64,000 bases of DNA. Origin: Bradyrhizobium sp. KBS0727 (GTDB lineage: Bacteria > Pseudomonadota > Alphaproteobacteria > Rhizobiales > Xanthobacteraceae). The notes under the pieces are model-generated. The model had not been told where the DNA came from. It saw only the letters and a list, made by a program, of their open reading frames with translations, and did not search any database. The stretch lies in NCBI RefSeq assembly GCF_005937885.2, contig NZ_CP042176.1, positions 186,001-250,000 of the forward strand. The letters are read 5' to 3'. Numbering within the stretch: position 1 is the stretch's first letter; the number at the start of each line of letters is the position of its first letter. A program made the position numbers and the translations under genes. Positions 37,285-45,818 of this stretch are shown here, piece by piece.

Positions 37285-37528
37285 TGTCGAGGCCTCTACT
37301 GTGCGGGCACGTGTGCACAACTTGTCAGCGTGGGGGATTAGGTTGCCGGCACCGCCGACTGGCCAGTCATGTCGGTGGCGCGAGCGATAATTAAGCCGAT
37401 ACGGCAGCGCGCCTGACCATAACTTTGATGTGCATCTACCGTGGCGCTGACCACCATGTAGGACTTATTATTGCTTATTGCCCTGGAACGAGAGCTCGGC
37501 GAGCTCATCGCGGCGCAGGAGGGGCACT

Positions 37529-38320
37529 ATGGCAAACGCTCTTGTTGTTCACAAGGATCGCCTGCCTCAATCCCAAAAGATCCTTCGCGCGGCGCAATAC
37601 GTCCGCAAGTCGACCGCCTACCAACGATATTCCATCAAAAACCAGGCTGTGGTGATCGCCGCATATGCACAAGTGCACCAACTCTCGATTGTCCGCACCT
37701 ATCGCGACGAACGCGAGAGCGGCCTAAGAATCAAGAACAGAAGGGCCTTGACCAAATTGCTGGATGACTGCGCTGATTTCGATCATATCTTAGTTTTTGA
37801 CGTCAGCCGTTGGGGTCGATTTCAGGGTATCGATGAAAGCGCGCACTATGAGTTTATCTGTAAACAAGCGGGGATCAAAGTTTTCTATTGCGCCGAGCAA
37901 TTCGACAACGATGGAAGCCTTCTTCTGAGCATCGTAAAAAATATCAAGAGAGTGATGGCGGCGGAGTTTAGCCGAGAGCTTTCAGCGAAAGTATACGCGG
38001 GCGAGTGTCGCTTGGCGCGGCTCGGCTTCAAAATGGGCGGCCCGGTTTGTTATGGGCTGGAGCGGGTTGTAATAGATGAAAGAGCCCAGCCCAAAGGAAC
38101 TCTGATCGCAGGTACCCGGGGGCGAGTACGGGTAATATGGGTGATCGACAGCGGTCCTGTATTTCTCGGCTTTGCGCAGATCGAGCAGGGAGAGGAACAT
38201 GTCCCACCATCCCGCACCCGCACCACACGTCGAGCACCTCATACGCGCGGCCCAATACTTGCGCATGTCATCAGACGTGCAACGCTATTCTACGGAAAAT
38301 CAGCAGAATGCGATCGTTGA
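37529..38320 (+). CDS. short serine recombinase, mainly catalytic domain
   Basis: About 263 residues from ATG 37529. The resolvase domain is intact in outline: AAQYVRKSTAYQRYSIKNQ (active-site Ser region), DERESGLRIKNRRAL, HILVFDVSRWGRF, RVMAAEFSRELSAKVY. After VCYGLERVVIDERAQ the similarity to the next recombinase ends and the frame runs on over that gene's start. It is probably a truncated copy, or a short partner of its overlapping neighbour. Confidence 0.7.
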   Translation: MANALVVHKDRLPQSQKILRAAQYVRKSTAYQRYSIKNQAVVIAAYAQVHQLSIVRTYRDERESGLRIKNRRALTKLLDDCADFDHILVFDVSRWGRFQGIDESAHYEFICKQAGIKVFYCAEQFDNDGSLLLSIVKNIKRVMAAEFSRELSAKVYAGECRLARLGFKMGGPVCYGLERVVIDERAQPKGTLIAGTRGRVRVIWVIDSGPVFLGFAQIEQGEEHVPPSRTRTTRRAPHTRGPILAHVIRRATLFYGKSAECDR

Positions 38321-39899
38321 GTATGCCCAGCAGCATGGGTACGAAATCGTCGCCTCTTACAGAGATGCTGGGAAAAGCGGCCTTTCATTAAAAGGCAGGG
38401 ATGCGCTTAGGCAACTGCTCAGCGACGCACTTTCCGCCCAGCGCGTTTTTGACGCCATTCTGGTTCTTGATGTCAGTCGGTGGGGTCGCTTTCAAAATCC
38501 TGATCAAGCCGCACACTACGAGTTCTTATGCCGACAGGCGGGGGTACGCGTTGTCTATTGCGCGGAGCCGTTTGGGGAAGACGTGGCTCCTATTACGACA
38601 ATCGTCAAGCATTTGAAGCGGGTGATGGCCGGGGAATATAGTCGCGAACTCTCTGCCAAGTTGTGTCGTGCTCACCGTCAACAGGCGGAATTGGGGTTTC
38701 GTCAAGGCGGAAGCCTAACCTACGGGTTTCGAAGGCTTCTCGTGAATCCTGCGCGCATTCCTAGACAGATCTTGAACAGCGGAGAGGGTAAAGCCCTAAG
38801 CTCCGATAAAGTGATCGTTGTGCCCGGACCACCAGAAGAACTCGCAGTGATTAGGCGTATATTTCGGCTGTATGTATGCCATCAATTGCCCATTCCCAAG
38901 ATTGCCAAGCGTCTCGCGAATGAAGGTATACGCGGTTACGGAGACAGGCCTCTGGGAGCGCGGTCTATCCGGCACATTCTTTCTTGCGAACTCTGTATCG
39001 GGCAGATGACGTACAACGTAACGTCAAGCAGGCTGCAGGGCCGCACCATAAAGAACCCGGAACACACATGGACAAGGTTTTCGGCCTTTGCCCCAATAGT
39101 GTCGGTAAGACAATTTAGAAGAGCCCAGGAGCGCCTTTCGCTGGTAAATCGACGTTGGGACCAACAAGCGATAATCAATTCCATGCAGAGACTGCTCTCA
39201 GAGAAAGGGCGCCTTACACAGATACTGATCAATGAAGCGGAAGACGGTCCGTGCTCGGAGACAGTAGTCAATCATTTTGGTTCGCTGGACGCTGCTTATG
39301 CTGCTATCGGCTATAAGCCGGAACGCAGACTTCCTTTTGGCATGAACGGAAGATATTGGAGCACGAACGCCGTCTTGAAAGGGTTGCAGAAGCTTCACAA
39401 CGCGCATGGATGGATTTCGAACCGCCTCATAGACGGTTTTGCCGGCCTGCCTGCTCAGGCTCACATCCGACGCTGCTTCGGCTCTATACGCGAGGCGATG
39501 AGACAGGCAGGTTTGCCTGCCGTTTCCCATAGCGAAACGCAACGCCGCGCGTGGCGGCGACGAAAGGCAGCCGGATGCGATGAGATTTATCAGGGTGTTC
39601 GCTGGACGGACGAGAAGCTTGCCCAGGTGCTACGTCGACTGCAAAAGCGATACGGGTACGTTTCAGCGAATTTGGTCGACAGGAGTGAAGAAACGCCCAG
39701 CGTCGGCTACTTTGCCAAACGGTTTGGATCGCTCACCAAGGCGAAGAGTTTTGCAGGACTGCCTGTCCAGACTCACTCGCAGATCACGCTCGCCGCTTGC
39801 AAGCGAAAAGAGAGGGCAAGACAATTGGACGGCAGCCGCGTCATTCGGCACAACGCATCGGTCTGCACTATCGTTCGGATCGCATTTTGCTTGGGCTAA
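38199..39899 (+). CDS. serine recombinase with C-terminal tandem repeats
   Basis: About 566 residues from ATG 38199, which follows GGGAGAGG. Resolvase domain (AAQYLRMSSDVQRYSTENQ with the nucleophile Ser, VLDVSRWGRFQNPDQ), then recombinase domain (IRRIFRLYVCHQLPIPKIAKRLANEGI, RSIRHILSCELCIGQ). A zinc ribbon and coiled coil are missing. Instead, three repeats of about 55-60 residues follow (from 39156, 39357 and 39604), each W...L..L....G..S..LI...P...F...FGS...A....G, like the homing-endonuclease-associated repeat. A fourth repeat lies in another frame just after. Confidence 0.8.
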   Translation: MSHHPAPAPHVEHLIRAAQYLRMSSDVQRYSTENQQNAIVEYAQQHGYEIVASYRDAGKSGLSLKGRDALRQLLSDALSAQRVFDAILVLDVSRWGRFQNPDQAAHYEFLCRQAGVRVVYCAEPFGEDVAPITTIVKHLKRVMAGEYSRELSAKLCRAHRQQAELGFRQGGSLTYGFRRLLVNPARIPRQILNSGEGKALSSDKVIVVPGPPEELAVIRRIFRLYVCHQLPIPKIAKRLANEGIRGYGDRPLGARSIRHILSCELCIGQMTYNVTSSRLQGRTIKNPEHTWTRFSAFAPIVSVRQFRRAQERLSLVNRRWDQQAIINSMQRLLSEKGRLTQILINEAEDGPCSETVVNHFGSLDAAYAAIGYKPERRLPFGMNGRYWSTNAVLKGLQKLHNAHGWISNRLIDGFAGLPAQAHIRRCFGSIREAMRQAGLPAVSHSETQRRAWRRRKAAGCDEIYQGVRWTDEKLAQVLRRLQKRYGYVSANLVDRSEETPSVGYFAKRFGSLTKAKSFAGLPVQTHSQITLAACKRKERARQLDGSRVIRHNASVCTIVRIAFCLG

Positions 39900-40078
39900 A
39901 GCGGCTGGCGCAACGGGAGGGCGCAATCTCCGCCCAACTAATAGACGAAGATGCTGCTTTGCCATCATCGGATTGCGTTATTCGTCATTTTGGTTCGCTT
40001 TGCGAGGCGTACAAATTGGCTGGCCTGATCCGTTTGAACACAAGGCCCGTGCGATTTGGCCCGCCGCCGCGAAAGTAG
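39797..40078 (+). pseudogene. frameshifted end of the repeat-bearing recombinase
   Basis: This frame continues the repeat series: RSDRILLGLKRLAQREGAISAQLIDED...CVIRHFGSLCEAYKLAGL. The switch falls near 39805-39830, in AAAAGAGAGGG. One base lost (or two gained) there would explain the early stop at 39899. The intact ancestor would have four repeats and about 620 residues. Confidence 0.65.
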
Positions 40079-40232
40079 CTGCCGGCCGCGAGTCGTGGAA
40101 GATGGAGCTCTACCGTTGTGCCTCGGCTACTTCCGAGTAGATCCTCACTGGCGCATGTCAGATCGGATGCCGGTCGCACGACGGGCTGCCCGCACTCGAT
40201 TATCTTTGCTCTAACGATAAGGGATGGCGGAA

Positions 40233-40505
40233 ATGCTGCACGTAACCGTCGAGATTTGGCCCGGTGGAAGTGAGATCGATGCGTGGACCGTTGCAACCGC
40301 CGATATCGCCAACGTGAGTGAGAGCAATTGTGCCAAGCTGAGTCGCTATCACGTCCGTGCGACGGAGGGAGTCAATCCGCTGGCGGGTACCCCCGAGTGG
40401 GAGGCAGTAGGACAGATTCTCAACCATGATCGGCGCTCGTCGGTCTGGTCACTAGTTGCAAAGGTTGCTGCCTGGGCGATAGAGCAGCAAAAGACAGGAA
40501 GTTAA
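40233..40505 (+). CDS. small conserved protein of unknown function
   Basis: About 90 residues from ATG 40233 (MLHVTVEIWPGG); 40224 is an alternative. Pattern: WTVATADIANVSE, YHVRATEGVNP, DRRSSVWSLVAKVAAWA. Resembles small proteins on other rhizobial islands, function unknown. Confidence 0.6.
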   Translation: MLHVTVEIWPGGSEIDAWTVATADIANVSESNCAKLSRYHVRATEGVNPLAGTPEWEAVGQILNHDRRSSVWSLVAKVAAWAIEQQKTGS

Positions 40506-40899
40506 CGGATAGTCCGGCAACGGCTCTTCAAAGGTCCACACGAGGAGCTCTGATGCATGCCTGCCACTTCTAGCCCATCGCGACAAATTGCGCTTCTGCA
40601 CGAATTTAGTCGCTATAGGGGCAAAGTGGACGTAGCCTTTGTCGCATTACACGGCCTAGCTAGAGAACCTCCATGGTCAGTAAGCAGACGGAGATCGGGG
40701 AGCGACGATTTCAAGAACTACATGGTGTCGTCAAACATAAACGCTGGATTACCTTTTAAGCAGGAGCCCGGACTGATGATTTTTGATCTCTTCTATAATC
40801 AGTTTTGACAAGCGGTTGGACGAGTTGGGTTATTGCGAGGGGGCGGATCCGGCCCGTTGGCAACTGGTGATGTTTTGTGCCCCTCCCGCCAAAATGATA
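40506..40899. other. gene-free stretch left of the integrase relic
   Basis: About 394 bp. One short frame (40557-40808) has no convincing ribosome site or domain. Probably decayed sequence linked to the integrase relic. Confidence 0.4.
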
Positions 40900-41085
40900 T
40901 CAGTCGATCGCGACAGATGGCGTTAGACAGGCTTCGGAGTGATTGCCTCGAAGCACTCGTGGCTCCTTCGTTTTGTGCCCATCCTGCGTGCGCTCCATGG
41001 TCACGAGCGAAGTGATCATATCGATCAGACTTGCGGCCCAAGGCTTGTCTGGAGCAAACTGAGCGACGGTTTCCTAAAGCGTAAC
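40900..41085 (-). pseudogene. relic of a large serine integrase
   Basis: Minus-strand translation gives ETVAQFAPDKPWAASLIDMI, then TSLVTMERTQDGHKTKEPRV, and a stop at 40900. This matches the island integrase segment TNLVDMITSLVIMERAHEES and KTKGLRV. Only about 60 residues of the hinge between catalytic and recombinase domains survive. A different-frame ORF here is its shadow. Confidence 0.7.
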
Positions 41086-41099
41086 CGGAGCAAACAACA

Positions 41100-42275
41100 G
41101 TGGAAATCCTGACGCCTTCGCATGCGCGGCGTGTTACGCGCGATGAACTCTACCAGATGGTCTGGGAAAAGCCGATGATTCGGCTTGCTAAGGAATTCGG
41201 TATTACCGGGAATGGTCTTGCCAAGATCTGTCACAGGCTGGACGTGCCCTATCCTCCTCGAGGTTACTGGGCAAAGAAGGAAGCTGGAAAACCAGTAGTC
41301 ACGCTGAAGCTGCCTCCTCGGCGAGATGGGATCCCAAACGCGGAAGATATTTTCCCTACACCCCCGAAAACCGTGCCTCTCGCGGCAGCCGAACGGGCAG
41401 CGGCAACTGCGGCCAATCTTGCTCGTGATGTCGCGTTATCCGACAGCAACGATAATCTTCATCCCCGTATAAAGGCTTGGATCGCGGGCCATAAAAAACG
41501 ACAAAAAGAGCGCGAGCAGGAAAATAGGGGTCGTCGTCGAGACATCGGTTGGGCACCACCCTTAATTCCCGATTTGACTGAACGCGACCTCTATCGTTTC
41601 AGGGCCACCAGCGCGATCTTCCACGCCGTCGAAAAGGCCGGCGGTAAAATCGAGAAAGAGTCGGCTTCAGGCAAGGTCACGTTCTTGATAAACGGACACC
41701 AGGTCGAGTGCTCGATTGTTGAAAAGATGGTGCAATCCCTCAAGCAATGGGAGGAACAGCGCAAATGGACCGCGTTCACCGAATATTGCAAGTCAGGATT
41801 GGATTCTTCGGGTTTCTTGCGACTTAGCGTCACGACCTATTTGCAAGGTCGACGGCCCGAGTGGGTAGAAACTCAAAAGATCAAAGTCGGCCAGCTCATA
41901 CCAATTTTTGTCGGCGCCGTAGTAGCGGCCGGACCAATCCTAGAGGAAATGAAGCGCGAGCGGGAAGAACAGCAGAAGCGATACCGTGACGAGGAAGCGC
42001 GCCGCTATGAAGCCCGGCGATTGCGGGAGATCGATGAAAAGCGCTGGAACAAGTTTCGCGAGTACGCCGTCAATTGGGATGAGCAGCAGACATTGCTGAC
42101 CTTTCTCGCGGAGATAGAGGCTCGACTTGAAAATGAAGCCGAGGCCACGGTCTCCGACCGTACATTGGCGGAATGGGTGGAGTGGGCAAAGGCGAAGGCG
42201 GAAGCTCTCAATCCTTTCAGCGCCGGGGCTGTAAGCATCTTTCAAACCATCGCGAAGGTGACACAGTGGTCTTGA
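41100..42275 (+). CDS. unknown protein with N-terminal helix-turn-helix-like segment
   Basis: 391 residues from GTG 41100, preceded by GGAG. N-terminal RDELYQMVWEKPMIRLAKEFGITGNGLAKICHRLDVPYPPRGYWAKK looks like a helix-turn-helix specialised for DNA. A long basic and charged helical region follows (KREREEQQKRYRDEEARRYEARRLREID, coiled coil). Common in rhizobial accessory DNA, role unknown. It converges on the integrase gene and ends 22 bp from it. Confidence 0.65.
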   Translation: MEILTPSHARRVTRDELYQMVWEKPMIRLAKEFGITGNGLAKICHRLDVPYPPRGYWAKKEAGKPVVTLKLPPRRDGIPNAEDIFPTPPKTVPLAAAERAAATAANLARDVALSDSNDNLHPRIKAWIAGHKKRQKEREQENRGRRRDIGWAPPLIPDLTERDLYRFRATSAIFHAVEKAGGKIEKESASGKVTFLINGHQVECSIVEKMVQSLKQWEEQRKWTAFTEYCKSGLDSSGFLRLSVTTYLQGRRPEWVETQKIKVGQLIPIFVGAVVAAGPILEEMKREREEQQKRYRDEEARRYEARRLREIDEKRWNKFREYAVNWDEQQTLLTFLAEIEARLENEAEATVSDRTLAEWVEWAKAKAEALNPFSAGAVSIFQTIAKVTQWS

Positions 42276-42297
42276 GTATCCGCGGGCGTTGAACAAC

Positions 42298-44082
42298 TCA
42301 GTTCTCAGTGAGAGTTGCGTCAGACGGGCTTTGACTGATCACCTCGAAGTAGGCCCTGCCCGCTTCGGAGTTCGGGGGTGCCACGACTTGTTGTTCGAAT
42401 ACGAGGGGATCGTTGTAGGCCGGAAAGACAGCTCGAACGGCAGCGTCCCTAAATCCTACCGCGAAATAGCGCCGAGATTGATCAGGATGGGCAGCAACTT
42501 GCTGCATGTGGGCGATCACGTCGGCAACGCTGCTGTCATTGAGTTCGAGCAATTGCTCTATGTTGCGCTTCATCTTGGGCAGATCACCTTGGGGAGCAAC
42601 GAGTAACGTTTCGACGAGCACCTTCAGCCGGGCGGCTATCTGAGCACGCACCTTATAAGTCTCATCAGAAGCTGGCTTCTGTAACTCTACCACCAGGTCC
42701 CTGATATCTTCCCGGCTGGAATAGAAGCGTGAATCTCGCGCGTTAAACTCCAGCTGGTCAGCCTCTTTGGCCGTTAGCCGCTCTGTTAAGTCCGCCTGCC
42801 GATCTGTCAGCTCCTTCAGTTTGCCGGCAACGAACTCGGTCGATCCGCCAGTGCTCAACAGTTCGTAGGTCTTTTCCATCAGTTGTTTCACTGACGACAG
42901 TTCGCCCGAAATTGCGGCTCGTTCACTCTCAAGGCGCTTTCGCTTTTCTGCATCTTCGTTCGAGTTTACGATGCTATCGAGATCGAGCTCCTCAACGAAT
43001 GCCAAGAAAGAGGTCTCGAAATCGCGATAGCGCCACCGTGTCGCTTCACAGCCGAGGCCGCGCTGTGCGTCACCGCAAATGAGATAACTACCGCCTCGAC
43101 TACCCGAGCCCTTGTTTTCGAATGCTATTGTCGATTTGCAATACGCGCACCGGGCCAAGCCGGTGAACAGGTTGGTGTAACCTGGTCCTTTTCGACCAGA
43201 TCCCGCCCCGCCTGCCTTGCGTTGAGATCGCCCGTGCTTCGCTTGGAAAAATAACTCCTCGGAAACGATCGCCGGAAAATAGTCGACGATCGGGTCTCCC
43301 TCGGCGACGCGGCTTCCGTCTAGCTTCACATGAGGCTGAAATTCACCCAGTACGGCGCGGTTGGCGAGCGTCTTGGCAATATAGGATCTATGCCATCCAT
43401 TTTTTCCAATGAACGCCGGTACACCGGCTTTGTTGAGTCGCGTTGCAATGGAATACATGCCTAGGCCCGCCGCTGAATCGGCGAATATCTGCCGGACGAT
43501 CTCTGCGCGATCGGGAATTAGCTCGTAAGTTCGTCGATCGGCCGCCAAACGCATCCATGCGGGGCAGCGAGCGGTCATCGGCTGACCTTGCGAAGCCCTC
43601 ACACGTTTTTGCTTCCACGCAGCTCCTACTCGCAGGCCCTTTGTCTTGGATTCTTCGTGGGCGCGCTCCATGATTACAAGCGAGGTTATCATGTCGACGA
43701 GGTTGGTCGTCTTCGCGCTGTAAACGCGCCGATCCGTCAGGGTCACAAGGTTGATCCCAGACTGGACGATGCTGAGGAACAGCGTGTGGGCCGGGAGGAT
43801 TTCCTCCCGGCTAAGCCGATCAAGTGACTCGACGATCAGGTAGGAGCCCTTGGCGACGGAGCCGGCTTTCACCGCACTCAAGAACCGGCCCAGGGCGCCA
43901 TCTTTGGCGTTTGCTCCTTTATACGCCGAGATACCGATATCCTCGAGCTGGTCGTCGCTTGCGAGGTCCAACTCGAAATCGTCGGCATATTTTTGGGACG
44001 ATTCCAGCTGGCGTCGCCGGCTATCCCCCTTAAGTTGGAGGTCGGTCGACATTCGGAGGTAAGAGTAGGCCTTGGGTTTCAT
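42298..44082 (-). CDS. large serine integrase of the island
   Basis: 594 residues. Resolvase domain with nucleophile Ser12 (YSYLRMSTD), VESLDRLSRE, ITSLVIMERAHEES. Recombinase domain around 180-290 (RQIFADSAAGLGMYSIATRLNKAGV, RSYIAKTLANRAVLGEFQP). Zinc ribbon around 320-360 (RCAYCKSTIAF, ICGDAQRGLGCEA). A long coiled-coil region follows. This is a complete large serine recombinase, able to catalyse directional attP x attB integration. The gene reads toward the island interior, and its start is 90 bp from the attR core, with extra att-like half-sites in between. Confidence 0.93.
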   Translation of the reverse strand: MKPKAYSYLRMSTDLQLKGDSRRRQLESSQKYADDFELDLASDDQLEDIGISAYKGANAKDGALGRFLSAVKAGSVAKGSYLIVESLDRLSREEILPAHTLFLSIVQSGINLVTLTDRRVYSAKTTNLVDMITSLVIMERAHEESKTKGLRVGAAWKQKRVRASQGQPMTARCPAWMRLAADRRTYELIPDRAEIVRQIFADSAAGLGMYSIATRLNKAGVPAFIGKNGWHRSYIAKTLANRAVLGEFQPHVKLDGSRVAEGDPIVDYFPAIVSEELFFQAKHGRSQRKAGGAGSGRKGPGYTNLFTGLARCAYCKSTIAFENKGSGSRGGSYLICGDAQRGLGCEATRWRYRDFETSFLAFVEELDLDSIVNSNEDAEKRKRLESERAAISGELSSVKQLMEKTYELLSTGGSTEFVAGKLKELTDRQADLTERLTAKEADQLEFNARDSRFYSSREDIRDLVVELQKPASDETYKVRAQIAARLKVLVETLLVAPQGDLPKMKRNIEQLLELNDSSVADVIAHMQQVAAHPDQSRRYFAVGFRDAAVRAVFPAYNDPLVFEQQVVAPPNSEAGRAYFEVISQSPSDATLTEN

Positions 44083-44107
44083 GCCTTGGGGGAGCTACTC
44101 CAGAACC

Positions 44108-44149
44108 GGTTAATTGTACACATTATTTTGATGTCATGTCCAATTAACC
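44108..44149. other. second att-like 42-bp site in the integrase leader
   Basis: Two 20-bp half-sites (44108-44127 and 44130-44149) in inverted orientation around TT at 44128-44129. Outer arms are GGTTAATTG and CAATTAACC, exactly as in attP, with the same 42-bp length. The right half matches the attP left half at 18 of 20 positions. It starts 26 bp upstream of the integrase ATG. Confidence 0.75.
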
Positions 44150-44151
44150 GG

Positions 44152-44193
44152 GGTTAATTGGGCACGACATCCTGATGATCGGCTCGCCCGGCG
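44152..44193. other. attR of the island
   Basis: Island half-site 44152-44171, crossover dinucleotide CT at 44172-44173, chromosomal half-site 44174-44193 within comM. Its arm GGTTAATTG forms, with the arm of the neighbouring att-like site, a perfect 10-bp inverted repeat with 2-bp spacing at 44140-44161. Confidence 0.8.
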
Positions 44194-45071
44194 CCGGCAA
44201 GTCGATGCTGGCGGCGCGGCTGCCCTCGATCCTGCCGCCGCTGTCGCCGTCGGAATTATTGGAAGTCTCGATGATCGCTTCCGTCGCCGGCGAGATCCGC
44301 GATGGCGCGTTGACGGCGCGGCGGCCGTTCCGCGCGCCCCATCATTCCGCCAGCATGGCGGCGCTCACCGGCGGCGGCATGCGCGCCAAGCCCGGTGAAA
44401 TCTCGCTGGCGCATCAGGGCGTGCTGTTCCTCGACGAACTGCCGGAGTTCGACCCGCGCGTTTTGGACTCGCTGCGCCAGCCGCTGGAGAACGGCGAGGT
44501 CGCGGTGAGCAGAGCCAATCACCGCGTCACCTATCCGGCGCGCTTCATGCTGGTCGCGGCGATGAACCCGTGCCGCTGCGGCCACGCCTACGAGCCCGGT
44601 TATTCCTGCAAGCGCGGGCGCGTCGACCGCTGCACCGCGGACTATCAGATGCGCATCTCGGGTCCGCTGATGGATCGCATCGATCTGCGCATTGAAGTGC
44701 CGGCGGTGACCGCCGCCGACCTGATCCTGCCGCCGCCTTCCGAAGGCTCGGCCGAAGTCGCCGCACGTGTCGCCGCCGCGCGCAACATCCAGCTTAAGCG
44801 TTACGCGGCGGCCGGCATGCCGCATGTACGCACCAATGCCGAAGCGCCGGCCTCGCTGCTGGAGACCATCGCGCAGCCGGATCCGCAGGGCCAGAAGCTG
44901 CTGCGCGACGCGGCTGAGACCATGAAGCTGACCGCGCGCGGCTATCACCGCGTGCTGCGCGTCGCGCGCACGCTTGCCGACCTCGACGGCGCCGAAAAAA
45001 TCGGCCGGCTGCATCTGGCGGAAGCGCTGTCGTATCGCGCGCTGGCCGAGGATCTGCGCCGGGCGGCGTAG
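44178..45071 (+). pseudogene. comM: comM (yifB), 3' part, with the AAA+ domain
   Basis: Begins at IGSPGAGKSMLAARLP, the Walker A motif, and runs through Walker B (GVLFLDELPEF), the cysteine segment NPCRCGHAYEPGYSCKRGRVDRC and the C-terminal Mg-chelatase-like region to the normal end. Island sequence replaces the upstream part. The shared core supplies an ATG at 44175, so a 298-residue ATPase fragment could in principle be made, but there is no ribosome site before it. Confidence 0.95.
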
Positions 45072-45818
45072 AGGAAGACGTGTCAAAACAAGCGACGCTT
45101 GCCGGGACGGACAAATCACCCACCTGCGACAAATTAGCCCGTCGGGCAAAATATCGCTTAACCCGTCGGGCAAATCAGTGGTTCAACTCCGCCCGTCTAC
45201 CGCGACAAGAGGGGCGATCGCGATCGTCACGACCGCGCGGTGGGATGCGATGGACGCAAAGGCTGCGACTGACGAGCGCGGCAAAAGCGTACGGCGAAAT
45301 CGTTTGGGTCCGACGCCCCGGTGCTGGCGTCAAGTCGGCGAGGAGCTAACGCTTCTTGCAGATGATGGTGGCAAGAAAGCCGGTCACCAGGACGATCCCG
45401 TATAAGCCGTAAAGCCATTGCGCAGGGAAGGCCGGATGCCTCCGCCAAACCTGTATGCTCGTGTGCGCATTTCTTGATGCACATTGCACGCGAGACCGCG
45501 GGTGCGGCGCGCACCCGGTCTTCCCTGCGCCCTCTGTATTTTGGAGGGCCAACGAGATGGAAAACTTCGGGCGCGTCGCGCCGCGAGAATGCAGAATCGT
45601 ATTCATTTTCGTAGCCCGAATGAGCGAAGCGACATCCGGGACAACTCCAACACCGCCCCGGATATCGCTTCGCTCATCCGGGCTACAAGCGACAACAATG
45701 ACCACCTCCGCATCGCTTGAGAGCGCCCCCGCCATAAACCCGGTAGTAACGACTTTCGTTTACGCTTCACCAACCATAAGCCGCGCTCCGCGGGCTTGTG
45801 CCTGGCGAGTAGCGTGTC
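45072..45818. other. repeat-rich intergenic region
   Basis: 747 bp without a supported gene. The first part (about 45085-45350), with two copies of CCCGTCGGGCAAA, looks like an interspersed sequence I recall from many Bradyrhizobium genomes. The inverted repeat at 45611-45686 follows. Open frames here have no family signature and no ribosome sites. Confidence 0.5.
45611..45686. repeat. long imperfect inverted repeat
   Basis: Arms of 30 bp at 45611-45640 and 45657-45686 match at 28 of 30 positions; the left arm starts GTAGCCCGAATGAGCGAAGC. The 16-bp centre is unpaired. The structure resembles REP/BIME-type palindromic elements. Confidence 0.85.

Larger units (their letters stand above)
9746..44171. 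mobile_element. 34.4-kb integrative island in comM
   Basis: Bounded by a 6-bp direct repeat CTGATG (9746-9751 and 44172-44177). Removal leaves one copy and restores comM in frame. The integrase is encoded 90 bp inside the right end. The rebuilt attP is a 42-bp near-palindrome, as expected for large serine integrases. The island carries a replication-type protein but no relaxase, coupling protein or mating-pair genes, so it is better called a genomic island or integrative mobilisable element than an ICE. Coding density and base composition are patchy, suggesting assembly from several sources. Confidence 0.9.

Noticed and set aside
40799..41041. 80-residue minus-strand frame
   Set aside because: The adjacent frame encodes the integrase relic (DMITSLVTMER), so this one is its shadow.
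9752..44171. Conjugative element (ICE)
   Set aside because: No relaxase, coupling protein or type IV secretion gene was found across the island.
44175..45071. Independent gene starting at ATG 44175
   Set aside because: The ATG exists only because the att core contains it; the frame is the interrupted second part of comM.
45080..45349. Small frames in the spacer after comM
   Set aside because: They lie in what looks like an interspersed repeat; such repeats are often misannotated as genes.
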